Shown here: positions 1 through 9,292 of the stretch, piece after piece
Position numbering within the stretch: position 1 is the stretch's first letter
Layout: every line of letters begins with the position of its first letter
Source: Prevotella sp.
Lineage (GTDB): Bacteria > Bacteroidota > Bacteroidia > Bacteroidales > Bacteroidaceae
DNA length: 64,000 bases
NCBI GenBank assembly: GCA_015060485.1
Contig: SUYI01000003.1
Coordinates: 62,001-126,000 of the forward strand
Reading direction: 5' to 3'
Program-made: the position numbers and the translations under genes
Notes under the pieces: generated by a model
The model's database searches: none
What the model was told of the DNA's origin: nothing
What the model saw: only the letters and a program-made list of their open reading frames with translations

Positions 1-1
1 A

Positions 2-3000
2 TTGACCAACACCAATGTCCACATCCATCGAGGAGGCCTTGTAGGCAACTACTGCTATGCCGGTGGCTTGGGTGCTCCGGCTACCGTTAGCGGAACGACC
101 TATGTCGGACTGTATGGCGGTGAGGTCAGTAAGGATATCTATGCCGGCGGTACGAGTGGTGCCGTGGAAGATAAATTCAAAGTGGGAGCCTATAGTTCAA
201 CCAATCCCAACGGCTTTACAGCGGGTACCAATGCCTATATTGCCGGTGGTACTTGTCGTAACGTATATGGCGGTGGCTGGGAAGGAAGTGTGGGCTATAC
301 CAAAATGGAGAATGGCGTAGTGTCAGAAGATATTCCTGGCGAGACTCATGTGGTCATTGGTATCCGTAAGGACCAGACAGAAGATAAGCTTCTTGCAGAT
401 TTGCAGAAGGTGTTGGGCGTGAGTGCTACTAAGGATGACTATGGCTTCTACTGTGGCGAACCGGCCATTCAGCGTAATGCCTATGCTGGTGGTGAGGGTG
501 GAGCAGTCTTTGGCACTGCAAATATTACAGTTAACAACGGTTATATTGGCTATGTCTATTTAAAGGCAAACGAAGAACTTGATGATGAAGGTAATATTAT
601 TTCCGCTGCATCCTCGACCAAGGATCGTTATGAAATGAAGTACGACGATGAGACTTATTATGTTAATGGTGAATATAAGGGTAAGAATCGTCTGGTTGGT
701 TGCGGAAATGTCTATGGTGGCGGGTACGACGACAACAGTAGTGTCGATATCACCAATGTCACTCTTTGGGGCGGTATCATCCGCAACAGCGTATTTGGCG
801 GTGGCGAGATTGCCACTATTGGGCGCGGTGCTACCGAAGAAAGTGGTGATGCCAATTCAGAACGCGTGCTGAAAGCTATCTATAAGGCGGGCGAGACCCA
901 TATCTATATGTACAACGGTCATGTGTTGCACAATGTGTTCGGTGGTGGTAAAGGATATAATGAGCTGGGCTATGGTCGTAAGAACCAATACTATACTGAC
1001 GGCTATGTGTTTGGAAAGACCCGCGTCAATATTTATGGCGGTGAGGTCGGTACTGCTGATGCTGTAGCTAATAGTAAGGGTGGATACGGTAATGTCTTTG
1101 GTGGCGGCGATATTGGTTACGTCTATAGTCCGAGTTACTTTACTACCAGTAGGGAGACAAGTAATGAAACGGGCTCTCCCAACCACTACTATTATAAAGA
1201 TGGTGATGGCCATCTGACCGAAGACTGTAGTGTGGTGGTATCCCCCAGACTGCAAGTTCGACCTAGCCATTCTGTCCCCTATGGCGGGGAAACGTATGGT
1301 CCCTATGACTATGTACCGACAGAATATCTAAACACACTAAAGTCTAAGAAGACTTCTTCCACAGGATGGGAAGATCTTTATACTGGCGACGGTAAGACAG
1401 AAGACGACAAGGTAGAGCGTGGAGTGCATATCTATAATGCAGTGTTTGCCGGTGGTAACGTGTCATCGAATAGTGATCAGGCCTACGCTAACCAAATAAC
1501 CGTTTTTGGTAATGCTACGGCAACACTCAATGATGTCTATCACCAAGACTTTATCACGGTGGGTACAGAGCATACCGGTGGACTCTATGGTGGTGGTAAC
1601 CTGTCGGTGGTGGGTGGCTACCGAGAGCTGAACATCACGAACTATGGTACCGACTACTATGGCATGAATGAGCAGATCACATTGGCTGAGTACGATGAAC
1701 TGACCAACCGTGAGCGCGCCTATTTCCAGTTGGAGTATCTTTGTCAAATAGGCTACTCCGATGGTACAAACACTTATACTGCAGGCACATCCCGTATTAC
1801 GGAAGAAAAATATAAAAACGACATCGATGATGAACATAAGAAATATGTTTGTCAACAAGCCTATGACAGTTATACCATAGGTGCATCCATTACGATAGAA
1901 GAATACAATGCTCTGGATTCTGAATATCAGAAGCCGGAGTACTGGAAACCATACTGGGAACGTTTCGGTTTCTGCTCCATCTATGCCGGTCGTCTGTTAA
2001 ATACTGTTCAGCGTGCCGACTTCTGTGGCGTGTTTGGCAGTCGCCTGGTGTTGCAGGGTGCTGTCGACCGTGTGGCTGATGTAGGTGACAAGACCGCATA
2101 TACCATCAACCGTGTGGGTGAGTTGTCGTTGAACAAGCAAAGGTCGGCTGTTGTGGGTGAAACCGACGTGAAGGATGGAACCGATCCCAATGATGAGGAT
2201 TACAAGGATCCAGAGAATGCCTTACATGGTAACTACTTTGGTATCTATAGCGTTGTGAACTATTTGGGTGCGCTGACCAGTGATGTGCATTTTAATGATC
2301 CTCGCAAGATAGTAGAATATGATGCAGTAAGTGGGAAAAATATAGCCAAAGTGGTAGACAAGGACAAGTCTTATTACCAATGGAAAATTGAAAAACAAGG
2401 AAAGCGTGAGCGCAACAATGGCTATAGTGAAAATCAGGTAGCCTTGGCTTCTGGTGTGTATTTGGAACTGACTACGGAGAAGAGTACTGAGAAGAAGAAG
2501 GACTACGGCCTGATTACCGGTGTCGTTGAGCTTGCCCTTATCAATGTGAAACAGGATAATGAGGGTGGTGGATATGTATATGCCAAGAATAAACATGGTA
2601 TGGCAAGTTCACAGTCCTATAGCGATTTCTTGCTCAACCATTATAACAAGATTACAGGCAACCTCGCATATTCCAATCGTGCTTATACATACGACGAGAA
2701 CGATCGTCAGCCCATAGAGACTTCCGGTAACTTCATCCACCGCTCAAAGCCTATCATTGACGACTGCTATCCTAACAATGGTGTATATCAGAAAGTAGGA
2801 ACGGAAGATGGCTACGACAAGTCGCCCGCCCACTATTGGTATATCAAGGGTTCGGTATATATCTATGAGCAGGAGGTTTCTGCATACGCAGGCTCTGCAA
2901 CGGCCTATTCGAAGGAAGTGAAGATTCCGCTTACCATAACAGCAGCCTCGCAAGGTAAACTGAAGTTGCTCAACGTACAGCCTAACCTCTTTGCATATTG

Positions 3001-6000
3001 GAGTAATACTGAGCAGACGACGAAAATAGGTGAGGATGGTGTGAAAGTGAACAACGGTAGTGAAACTTACCATTTGAACGACGTCATCACCTGGTGGGAC
3101 TGGAACCGGTTGACACAAAATGAACAGAAGTACTTCGTCCGAGAGACGATTACCAATGTGGATACCTGTAAGATAAATGGTGTAGACTATCCGAAGGGTA
3201 CGTATGCCATGTTGCCTGGCCAAACAACTGAGGTTGAGGAATATGTTACGGAACACAAGGTGTACGACAAGAAGGGTAAACTGGTTGAATCATTCGATTA
3301 TATGTTCCGTTCTTCGAACAATATCAGCAGCACTACAGGTTATGTGCTTACCTTCGACATGGACAGCCCGAAAGACTGGGATGATTACTATACATATATC
3401 AATCCAAGTAATCATAATAGTGATGGTCTTGCAGATAAAATCTCGAAAGAAGCGTATAAAGCCCTGTCTGACGAGAATAAGGCTAAATATATAGAAGGTC
3501 CTACGTTTAAACTGAAGAATGGAACTTCCACCTTGTATGGTCAGCGTGAATATGAAGCGGATGAAATCATTCGAGGCGACGTCTATGAAGATTATCAAAC
3601 GGCTAAGGATCATTTGGGGGACAATCCACCAAAGCAGGCGGTGGTGACCCGGGCTTACGTGGCTAAGCAGACTATTGGCGATATAGAGGCGGGTAGTGCC
3701 ATTTCAGCTACGGCTTATGGCGCATTAGCAGATAAGAGCAATTATGAGAAAGCCTTGCTCTGTACCGGTACTGTTCAGCTGGGTGAGAACGAGTATTTGC
3801 TGAATGGCGACCTCATTGCCGATGATAACGCAACGGTTGAGAATATTGCAAAGAAATATCAAGACTACATCGCCACATTGCAAAACAGGGAACCTGTAAC
3901 ACTTGAGGAAGCTCTTGAGTACGTCAGTGAACGCCTGACTGAAGCATATTATTGTGAGGAATCGGGTTACTATGGTGGTACGTATTTTGATGCAAGCATC
4001 AATTATCCAGCCCTTAAGTCGTGGTGCGCACTGCCTGACGATCGCGATAACTTTACCTTTAACTATGATGCCTTCGACGTATTGGTAGACCCGGATTATC
4101 ATGGCGAAGGTTATACTGAAACATATTACAAGAGTCCTTATAGCGATCAGAAATCGGTAGATTATAGAGCCTATTATACTGGAGGAGCAGATGGTACAGA
4201 AACAATGGTTATCGGAACTCGCACATTGCAAAAAGGTGACGATATTTCTCGTGAAGAATATGAAGCTCTGACGAATGAGCAACAGTACTATACCCGCGTT
4301 ACCTTGGCTCCAGGCCAAGAGAAGGTGTATTTCGCCAAGGAGGACTTTATCGAAGCAGGAACTCCGTATGCGAGGGGACAGGAAATCACAGAGAAAGACT
4401 ACAGTTCGATTACCAGTACGACTAATAAAGCGAAGATCAAGGAAGTCTCTACGACAGGAGAAACTGGCAGTGCTACATTGATTAAATATTATCTATACGA
4501 CGATGGAACAGGACATTGGCCAGCGACTGACACTTTCATAGATGAATCGACATTCAATAATAGTTTGACAAACCAGCAGAAGAACTTCTCCATTCAGGGT
4601 ATGGAGCCCACGGAGCGTACCACCCTTTATGTATCGCGTGAGTCATCGGTGAAAGATGTGACGAAGGAGAAGGTGATTACCGTCGTCTACCAATACAACT
4701 ACTACGAGGAGGATGCGGATGGTGCTGGCGTCAGCCGCGTCAATGAGCTGCATGTGGTGAACATTCACTTGAAGCTGGAGAGTGGCGCTCCTGAGGTCGG
4801 TACGCTTTATGCACCGCCTATCGTGCTGCCAGGCAATACCGTACAGCTGAAAGCTCCGTCGGTCAACCCCGGACTCTACGAACCTATCAGCAATGGATGG
4901 GAGATATTCACCAGCGAGAACGATGCCAACAATCACCGTAATGGTAAGGCTTTTGTCAACAAGGAAACACCGCTCTACTGGTATCAGAACGAGAAGGTGT
5001 GGGTGGCCTACTACACGAAGACCTATTTGGGCAAGACCTATTCGAACCCCGTGACCCTCAGCGTGGCTAACTACCACGACTTGGGTGAAGTGCTGGAAGA
5101 CAAGGAACATCACTTGTATGTCGATCATCCTGACGTGATGCGCAATAGTAAGGTATACATCAACGATGAGACTAACGGACTCAAGCAGCTTACTGACTTC
5201 TTTAACCTGAGCCTGCTCGACACAAAGCCCACAACGGGCGATTTGGCGGGACATGAGTTGCTTGACGAGCATGTAAGAGGCTGCGCTGATCTGGATATTA
5301 TCCTGCATACTGACTTGAAGAACACGGGAACGTGGTATCCAATAGGTTATGGTAAGAATGAATGTTTCAGTGGTATTCTTCACGGCGACGGCTATACCAT
5401 CAGCGGACTGACAGAATCGTTGTTCGATCAATTGTGTGGTGACGTATATAACCTCGGTGTTACGGGTTCGTTCAGAACTGCCGGTATAGCCAATTCTGGA
5501 GAAGGATATGTAGAGAACTGCTGGATCAATACTACAGCCACGAGTGTCAACAACGTGAAGGCCTTTATTGGCAATCCGACGGATGCAACCCGTAAGCAGG
5601 TAGTGAATTGCTATTATCCGAAGACTAAGAATTATGCAACAGGTGAGGCCCGTCCGGCAACAGACCAGGAGTTCTATAACGGTACGGTGGCCTATAACCT
5701 GAACGGCTTCTATCTGAACAAGCGCTACTACGACAACGCGTCGTGGGAAGGGGGTAAGGACGACGCCTACAGATATTTGAAGAAGGAAGATGACGAGTCG
5801 TTTAGCCAGGGCTATTATCCGACGACCGGAAATACGATCTATAAGCCTGAAAATGGCAGCTTCTACTATGTAGAGAACCGCTATGGCGCTATTCCTGATG
5901 CGAATGGCAATTACGACAATGACTTCCTTTATGCTGATGGAAAGATTCCTGAAGCGAAGGATGTACGCGTGAGAACCGTTACCGAGGGGACTGCCTCTGT

Positions 6001-7705
6001 GAACAGGTATGCCCCCGTCTGGCCTACTGATTATCTCTTCTTCGGACAGACCTTGACGTATGGTCATACTGGGGAGCACGACGATTTACCGACACACTTC
6101 ACAGACGACAATCACGTCTATCGTGCCCCAGCTTACTATCGCTCGAAGGATATGGGTGTTGCCCACTTCAACCCGAAGGCTGTTCTGGCAGCCTACTCGG
6201 CTCCTAAGTCCATTGAGGACAATGATTTGAAAGCGGCTTATCCGAACATGACGGCTATCGACTTTGCAGGGCATAACGACAACACCTACAAGTTAGCTCT
6301 CAACAACAATCTGTTCTATCAGCCGCTGCTCGACGATGCCGGTCTGGTCAGCGTGGGCAATTATGGCGAGACAGCTAACCTGCTGGTTTATGCTCCGGCA
6401 CGAACAGCAACATCGGGCTACGCTAATCAGGCTACCTACGATGTGCTGACGGGATACTTCAAAGAACCGGCATTCAGCACCTATTATACGGACGATGACT
6501 ATAAACGCGTGGCTCCTTACACGGCTGGTGCTGTGGTTGGTCACCTGGTGACAAGTGATATGAGAACCCTTAACGATCACCTGCTGGTCGACAAGGCAGA
6601 CTTCAACTGTCCTATCTCTTACACGATGGGTGATGGCTTCCGTATGTGGTATCAGCGTGTACCTCTCGCCAAGGAGTTTGTTGACATGACGAAGGGATGG
6701 CAGGGCATCAGCATCCCGTTCACGGCAGAACTCGTCACGACCAACCAGAAGGGCGAGATTACGCACTTCTATGAGGGTAGCACCACAGGACATGAGTACT
6801 GGCTACGCCAATATCGGAAGATGACTGTTGAGGCTGAGGATGCTACGGCAGACATGTATTATCCTACGACTGGCGAAACCATCGATAAGACGTACACGAA
6901 CAGTTTCCTATGGGATTATTACTATAAGGGTAATCATAGTCAGAACGACGCAAATAGCGACAAGTATAAGGAGTATTATAAAGCGAAGAAATTTGACGAT
7001 GGTACCTATGTACAGAAGTACTCGGGTTATCCAAAGCTGACAAAGGGCATTCCGTACCTCATCGGATTACCTGGTGCGACATACTATGAGTTCGACCTGA
7101 GCGGTAATTTCGAGGCTCAACACACGGGCGAAACAGCCCCTGTGAAACTTGGCAGTCAGACCATTACCTTCGTTTCAGCAGCAGCTGTGCCAATTAGTGT
7201 GAGCGATACGGAGTTGGATGACAATGCCGCTGGACCATACAAGGGATACTACTTCATGCCGAATTACCTGAATATCGAGGTGGAGGCACCGACGACGAGT
7301 ACCGATCCTAATTACTATGTACTGGCCAGCGATGGTGGCAGTTATGAGAAGGTGGAAACTGGTAAGAGATCTGTTACGGCCTTCCGCACCTACTTCTCGT
7401 CAGGCAAAGCCATCACCCGTAGCATCAAGTTCAACAGACTTGGCTCGCAGTTTGGCGGTGAGGAGCAGGAGCCGCAGGACAACGTGGCTGAAAGCATCGA
7501 CTTCCGTGTGGGCAGGCACAAGGTCATCGTCACGTCGAACATGCTGTCGACAACCGATGTGGGCATCTACAATGTCAGCGGACAGTGCATCGCCACGTTC
7601 GACATCGAGCCGGGTGAGACCATCGAGACGCCGATCCACACCAGTGGTGTCTACATCGTTCGTGCCGCCCACGGCCACTACACAGGTAAGGTGACGATTA
7701 AGTAG
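2..7705 (+). CDS. Giant Gly-rich repeat surface protein with probable T9SS-type C-terminal sorting domain; 5' end lies outside the window
   Basis: Open frame from the left edge. Many repeats of the form NVFGGGxxGxV/NVYGGG. C-terminus VGIYNVSGQCIATFDIEPGETIETPIHTSGVYIVRAAHGHYTGKVTIK resembles a type IX sorting domain. Confidence 0.8.
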   Translation: MTNTNVHIHRGGLVGNYCYAGGLGAPATVSGTTYVGLYGGEVSKDIYAGGTSGAVEDKFKVGAYSSTNPNGFTAGTNAYIAGGTCRNVYGGGWEGSVGYTKMENGVVSEDIPGETHVVIGIRKDQTEDKLLADLQKVLGVSATKDDYGFYCGEPAIQRNAYAGGEGGAVFGTANITVNNGYIGYVYLKANEELDDEGNIISAASSTKDRYEMKYDDETYYVNGEYKGKNRLVGCGNVYGGGYDDNSSVDITNVTLWGGIIRNSVFGGGEIATIGRGATEESGDANSERVLKAIYKAGETHIYMYNGHVLHNVFGGGKGYNELGYGRKNQYYTDGYVFGKTRVNIYGGEVGTADAVANSKGGYGNVFGGGDIGYVYSPSYFTTSRETSNETGSPNHYYYKDGDGHLTEDCSVVVSPRLQVRPSHSVPYGGETYGPYDYVPTEYLNTLKSKKTSSTGWEDLYTGDGKTEDDKVERGVHIYNAVFAGGNVSSNSDQAYANQITVFGNATATLNDVYHQDFITVGTEHTGGLYGGGNLSVVGGYRELNITNYGTDYYGMNEQITLAEYDELTNRERAYFQLEYLCQIGYSDGTNTYTAGTSRITEEKYKNDIDDEHKKYVCQQAYDSYTIGASITIEEYNALDSEYQKPEYWKPYWERFGFCSIYAGRLLNTVQRADFCGVFGSRLVLQGAVDRVADVGDKTAYTINRVGELSLNKQRSAVVGETDVKDGTDPNDEDYKDPENALHGNYFGIYSVVNYLGALTSDVHFNDPRKIVEYDAVSGKNIAKVVDKDKSYYQWKIEKQGKRERNNGYSENQVALASGVYLELTTEKSTEKKKDYGLITGVVELALINVKQDNEGGGYVYAKNKHGMASSQSYSDFLLNHYNKITGNLAYSNRAYTYDENDRQPIETSGNFIHRSKPIIDDCYPNNGVYQKVGTEDGYDKSPAHYWYIKGSVYIYEQEVSAYAGSATAYSKEVKIPLTITAASQGKLKLLNVQPNLFAYWSNTEQTTKIGEDGVKVNNGSETYHLNDVITWWDWNRLTQNEQKYFVRETITNVDTCKINGVDYPKGTYAMLPGQTTEVEEYVTEHKVYDKKGKLVESFDYMFRSSNNISSTTGYVLTFDMDSPKDWDDYYTYINPSNHNSDGLADKISKEAYKALSDENKAKYIEGPTFKLKNGTSTLYGQREYEADEIIRGDVYEDYQTAKDHLGDNPPKQAVVTRAYVAKQTIGDIEAGSAISATAYGALADKSNYEKALLCTGTVQLGENEYLLNGDLIADDNATVENIAKKYQDYIATLQNREPVTLEEALEYVSERLTEAYYCEESGYYGGTYFDASINYPALKSWCALPDDRDNFTFNYDAFDVLVDPDYHGEGYTETYYKSPYSDQKSVDYRAYYTGGADGTETMVIGTRTLQKGDDISREEYEALTNEQQYYTRVTLAPGQEKVYFAKEDFIEAGTPYARGQEITEKDYSSITSTTNKAKIKEVSTTGETGSATLIKYYLYDDGTGHWPATDTFIDESTFNNSLTNQQKNFSIQGMEPTERTTLYVSRESSVKDVTKEKVITVVYQYNYYEEDADGAGVSRVNELHVVNIHLKLESGAPEVGTLYAPPIVLPGNTVQLKAPSVNPGLYEPISNGWEIFTSENDANNHRNGKAFVNKETPLYWYQNEKVWVAYYTKTYLGKTYSNPVTLSVANYHDLGEVLEDKEHHLYVDHPDVMRNSKVYINDETNGLKQLTDFFNLSLLDTKPTTGDLAGHELLDEHVRGCADLDIILHTDLKNTGTWYPIGYGKNECFSGILHGDGYTISGLTESLFDQLCGDVYNLGVTGSFRTAGIANSGEGYVENCWINTTATSVNNVKAFIGNPTDATRKQVVNCYYPKTKNYATGEARPATDQEFYNGTVAYNLNGFYLNKRYYDNASWEGGKDDAYRYLKKEDDESFSQGYYPTTGNTIYKPENGSFYYVENRYGAIPDANGNYDNDFLYADGKIPEAKDVRVRTVTEGTASVNRYAPVWPTDYLFFGQTLTYGHTGEHDDLPTHFTDDNHVYRAPAYYRSKDMGVAHFNPKAVLAAYSAPKSIEDNDLKAAYPNMTAIDFAGHNDNTYKLALNNNLFYQPLLDDAGLVSVGNYGETANLLVYAPARTATSGYANQATYDVLTGYFKEPAFSTYYTDDDYKRVAPYTAGAVVGHLVTSDMRTLNDHLLVDKADFNCPISYTMGDGFRMWYQRVPLAKEFVDMTKGWQGISIPFTAELVTTNQKGEITHFYEGSTTGHEYWLRQYRKMTVEAEDATADMYYPTTGETIDKTYTNSFLWDYYYKGNHSQNDANSDKYKEYYKAKKFDDGTYVQKYSGYPKLTKGIPYLIGLPGATYYEFDLSGNFEAQHTGETAPVKLGSQTITFVSAAAVPISVSDTELDDNAAGPYKGYYFMPNYLNIEVEAPTTSTDPNYYVLASDGGSYEKVETGKRSVTAFRTYFSSGKAITRSIKFNRLGSQFGGEEQEPQDNVAESIDFRVGRHKVIVTSNMLSTTDVGIYNVSGQCIATFDIEPGETIETPIHTSGVYIVRAAHGHYTGKVTIK

Positions 7706-7708
7706 GAC

Positions 7709-9034
7709 ATGAGTCAGTTCGACAAACCTACCCATCACAATATGCAACGCCGCATGGTTACGCATAACTACATGCTGCCGGGCATCTATCACATTACGAT
7801 TCATGTGGCAGAAAGTTTGGGGCAGCCATTAGGCCATGTAGAAGGCTCGCTGCAGATGCCTGACGATAGTCAAAACGGTCCACATGTGGCGCTTACTCCG
7901 GTAGGTAATATGGTACGTGAAGAACTACTTAACAGCATCACTGCCAACTATCGCATGATAACTGTCGATACATTTGTCATCATGCCAGACCATCTGCACG
8001 CACTCATAGACGTAACGGCACCCATTGTCAGCAAAAACGGCCGTCCCACTCATCTCGGGCAGGTCATTGCCGGCTTCAAGAAAGGCTGTAACCGCCGTTA
8101 TTGGGCAATGACGGGACAAGGCGTTCCGACGGGTGAACCGTCGAGCACCCGTATGCCATCAGGCGCCATGGTGTCTGGCGGTCCTTCTACGGTGTCTGGC
8201 GGTCCTTCCGTTTCTACGGTGCCTGGCGGTTCTTCTACGGTGTCTGGCGGTTCACCCGCCAGAAATGAAAAACGCGTCCCCTCCAGTGGCACCACCGGCC
8301 GCCCGCCGCTTTTTGCCTATGGTTATTGTGACGTGCAGCCAATTACCCCTGAACAGCTTGCCACCCAGCGCACTTATATCAAGGGCAACCCTCGCAGCCG
8401 CTTGCTTCGCAGCAGCCATCGCGCCACGCTGACAACCTGCCGCACGGGCCATATCACTGCTCTCACGCCCTCAGCCCTTCGCGGCTATCTACAGCGGGAA
8501 TGTCCGCCCAAGCACGCTACTATAGAAGCCCTTTCAGCCATAGAGTGCCGTCTGCTTCTTGCAGACGGAAAAGTTTCCCTTGATACCTACGGCAACCGCC
8601 AGCTGCTAGACAGTAGTCTGCTCCCTGTGGTCTGCCACCGCAAGGATGTGCAAAGCTTTACAGTACAGAAAACGCGGTGCATGGAAGAAGCAGCCCGTGG
8701 CGCAGTCCTCGTTAGTGCCTGCATCTCACCTCGCGAACGCGAGATTATCAACGAAAGTGTGAATCACGGTTTTCCCGTGGTTCTCATTGCCGACAACGGA
8801 TTTCCCGAGCGCTACCACCCGTCAACAGAACGTATAAACATGTGTGCTGAAGGGCGCCTGCTATTAGTTACCCCTTGGCAATACCAGTATCGTGGCAAGA
8901 ACGAACAGGTCACTGTTCCGTTCTGCAAGGCGATGAACTGTGTGGCTCAGGCCCTCTGCCGCACGAAAGATGACTGGTGGAAAGCTTTTCGTCCTCTTTT
9001 TTACTCCCTTATCTTTGCCCCCTTTTTTATATAA
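7709..9034 (+). CDS. REP-associated tyrosine transposase (RAYT, Y1_Tnp-like) fused to a putative SLOG/DprA-like C-terminal domain
   Basis: N-terminal HUH-type motif in VIMPDHLHALIDV and the RAYT-like TYIKGNPRSRLL motif. C-terminal ARGAVLVSACISPREREIINESVNHGFPVVLIADNGFPERYHPSTERINMCAEGRLLLVTPW resembles a Rossmannoid SLOG/DprA-like fold. Confidence 0.7.
   Translation: MSQFDKPTHHNMQRRMVTHNYMLPGIYHITIHVAESLGQPLGHVEGSLQMPDDSQNGPHVALTPVGNMVREELLNSITANYRMITVDTFVIMPDHLHALIDVTAPIVSKNGRPTHLGQVIAGFKKGCNRRYWAMTGQGVPTGEPSSTRMPSGAMVSGGPSTVSGGPSVSTVPGGSSTVSGGSPARNEKRVPSSGTTGRPPLFAYGYCDVQPITPEQLATQRTYIKGNPRSRLLRSSHRATLTTCRTGHITALTPSALRGYLQRECPPKHATIEALSAIECRLLLADGKVSLDTYGNRQLLDSSLLPVVCHRKDVQSFTVQKTRCMEEAARGAVLVSACISPREREIINESVNHGFPVVLIADNGFPERYHPSTERINMCAEGRLLLVTPWQYQYRGKNEQVTVPFCKAMNCVAQALCRTKDDWWKAFRPLFYSLIFAPFFI
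8170..8263 (+). repeat. In-frame tandem repeat of about 21 nt (GGTGTCTGGCGGTYCTTCTAC, 4 units, one with a 6-nt insertion) ending in a hairpin
   Basis: Units at 8170-8190, 8191-8217, 8218-8238 and 8239-8263. The last forms TCTGGCGG-TTCAC-CCGCCAGA. Confidence 0.9.
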
Positions 9035-9061
9035 TAACCTGCACGCGCGGATTTTGTCTTA

Positions 9062-9102
9062 AATAATTTGGATGTTTCACGAGAAATACGTAACTTTGCA
9101 GC
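9062..9102 (+). promoter_or_regulatory. Bacteroidetes-type promoter upstream of the leader/DUF1016 region
   Basis: TAACTTTG (TAnnTTTG -7 consensus) in cgTAACTTTGcagcg, with an upstream TTTGG about 20 nt away. Confidence 0.55.
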
Positions 9103-9192
9103 GTATTATGTACTTACATTAAGAAGACGGAACGAGAAATCACCCCGAAGAAAGTCCGAATGGGAACATATATTAACACAGCAAACCGCGAT

Positions 9193-9262
9193 ATGACACA
9201 AGATATGAGCAAGAAGATAATGACACGGAATATGGAAAGCTTGGAGAATTCAGGCCGAATTC
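9193..9262 (+). repeat. 70-bp direct repeat copy 1, upstream of the DUF1016 gene
   Basis: atgacacaagatatgagcaagaagataatgacacggaatatggaaagcttggagaattcaggccgaattc; 68/70 identical to 10536-10605 by eye. Confidence 0.95.
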
Positions 9263-9292
9263 GAAGGGATTAGAAGATAAAAAAGATAAAGA

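Noticed and set aside
4643-6079. 478-aa minus-strand ORF
   Set aside because: Antisense to the giant surface protein, with low-complexity hydrophobic composition and no recognisable domain; the plus-strand frame has clear repeats and a C-terminal domain.
8098-8295. 65-aa minus-strand Pro/Glu-rich ORF
   Set aside because: Product of the 21-nt repeat read antisense inside the RAYT gene.
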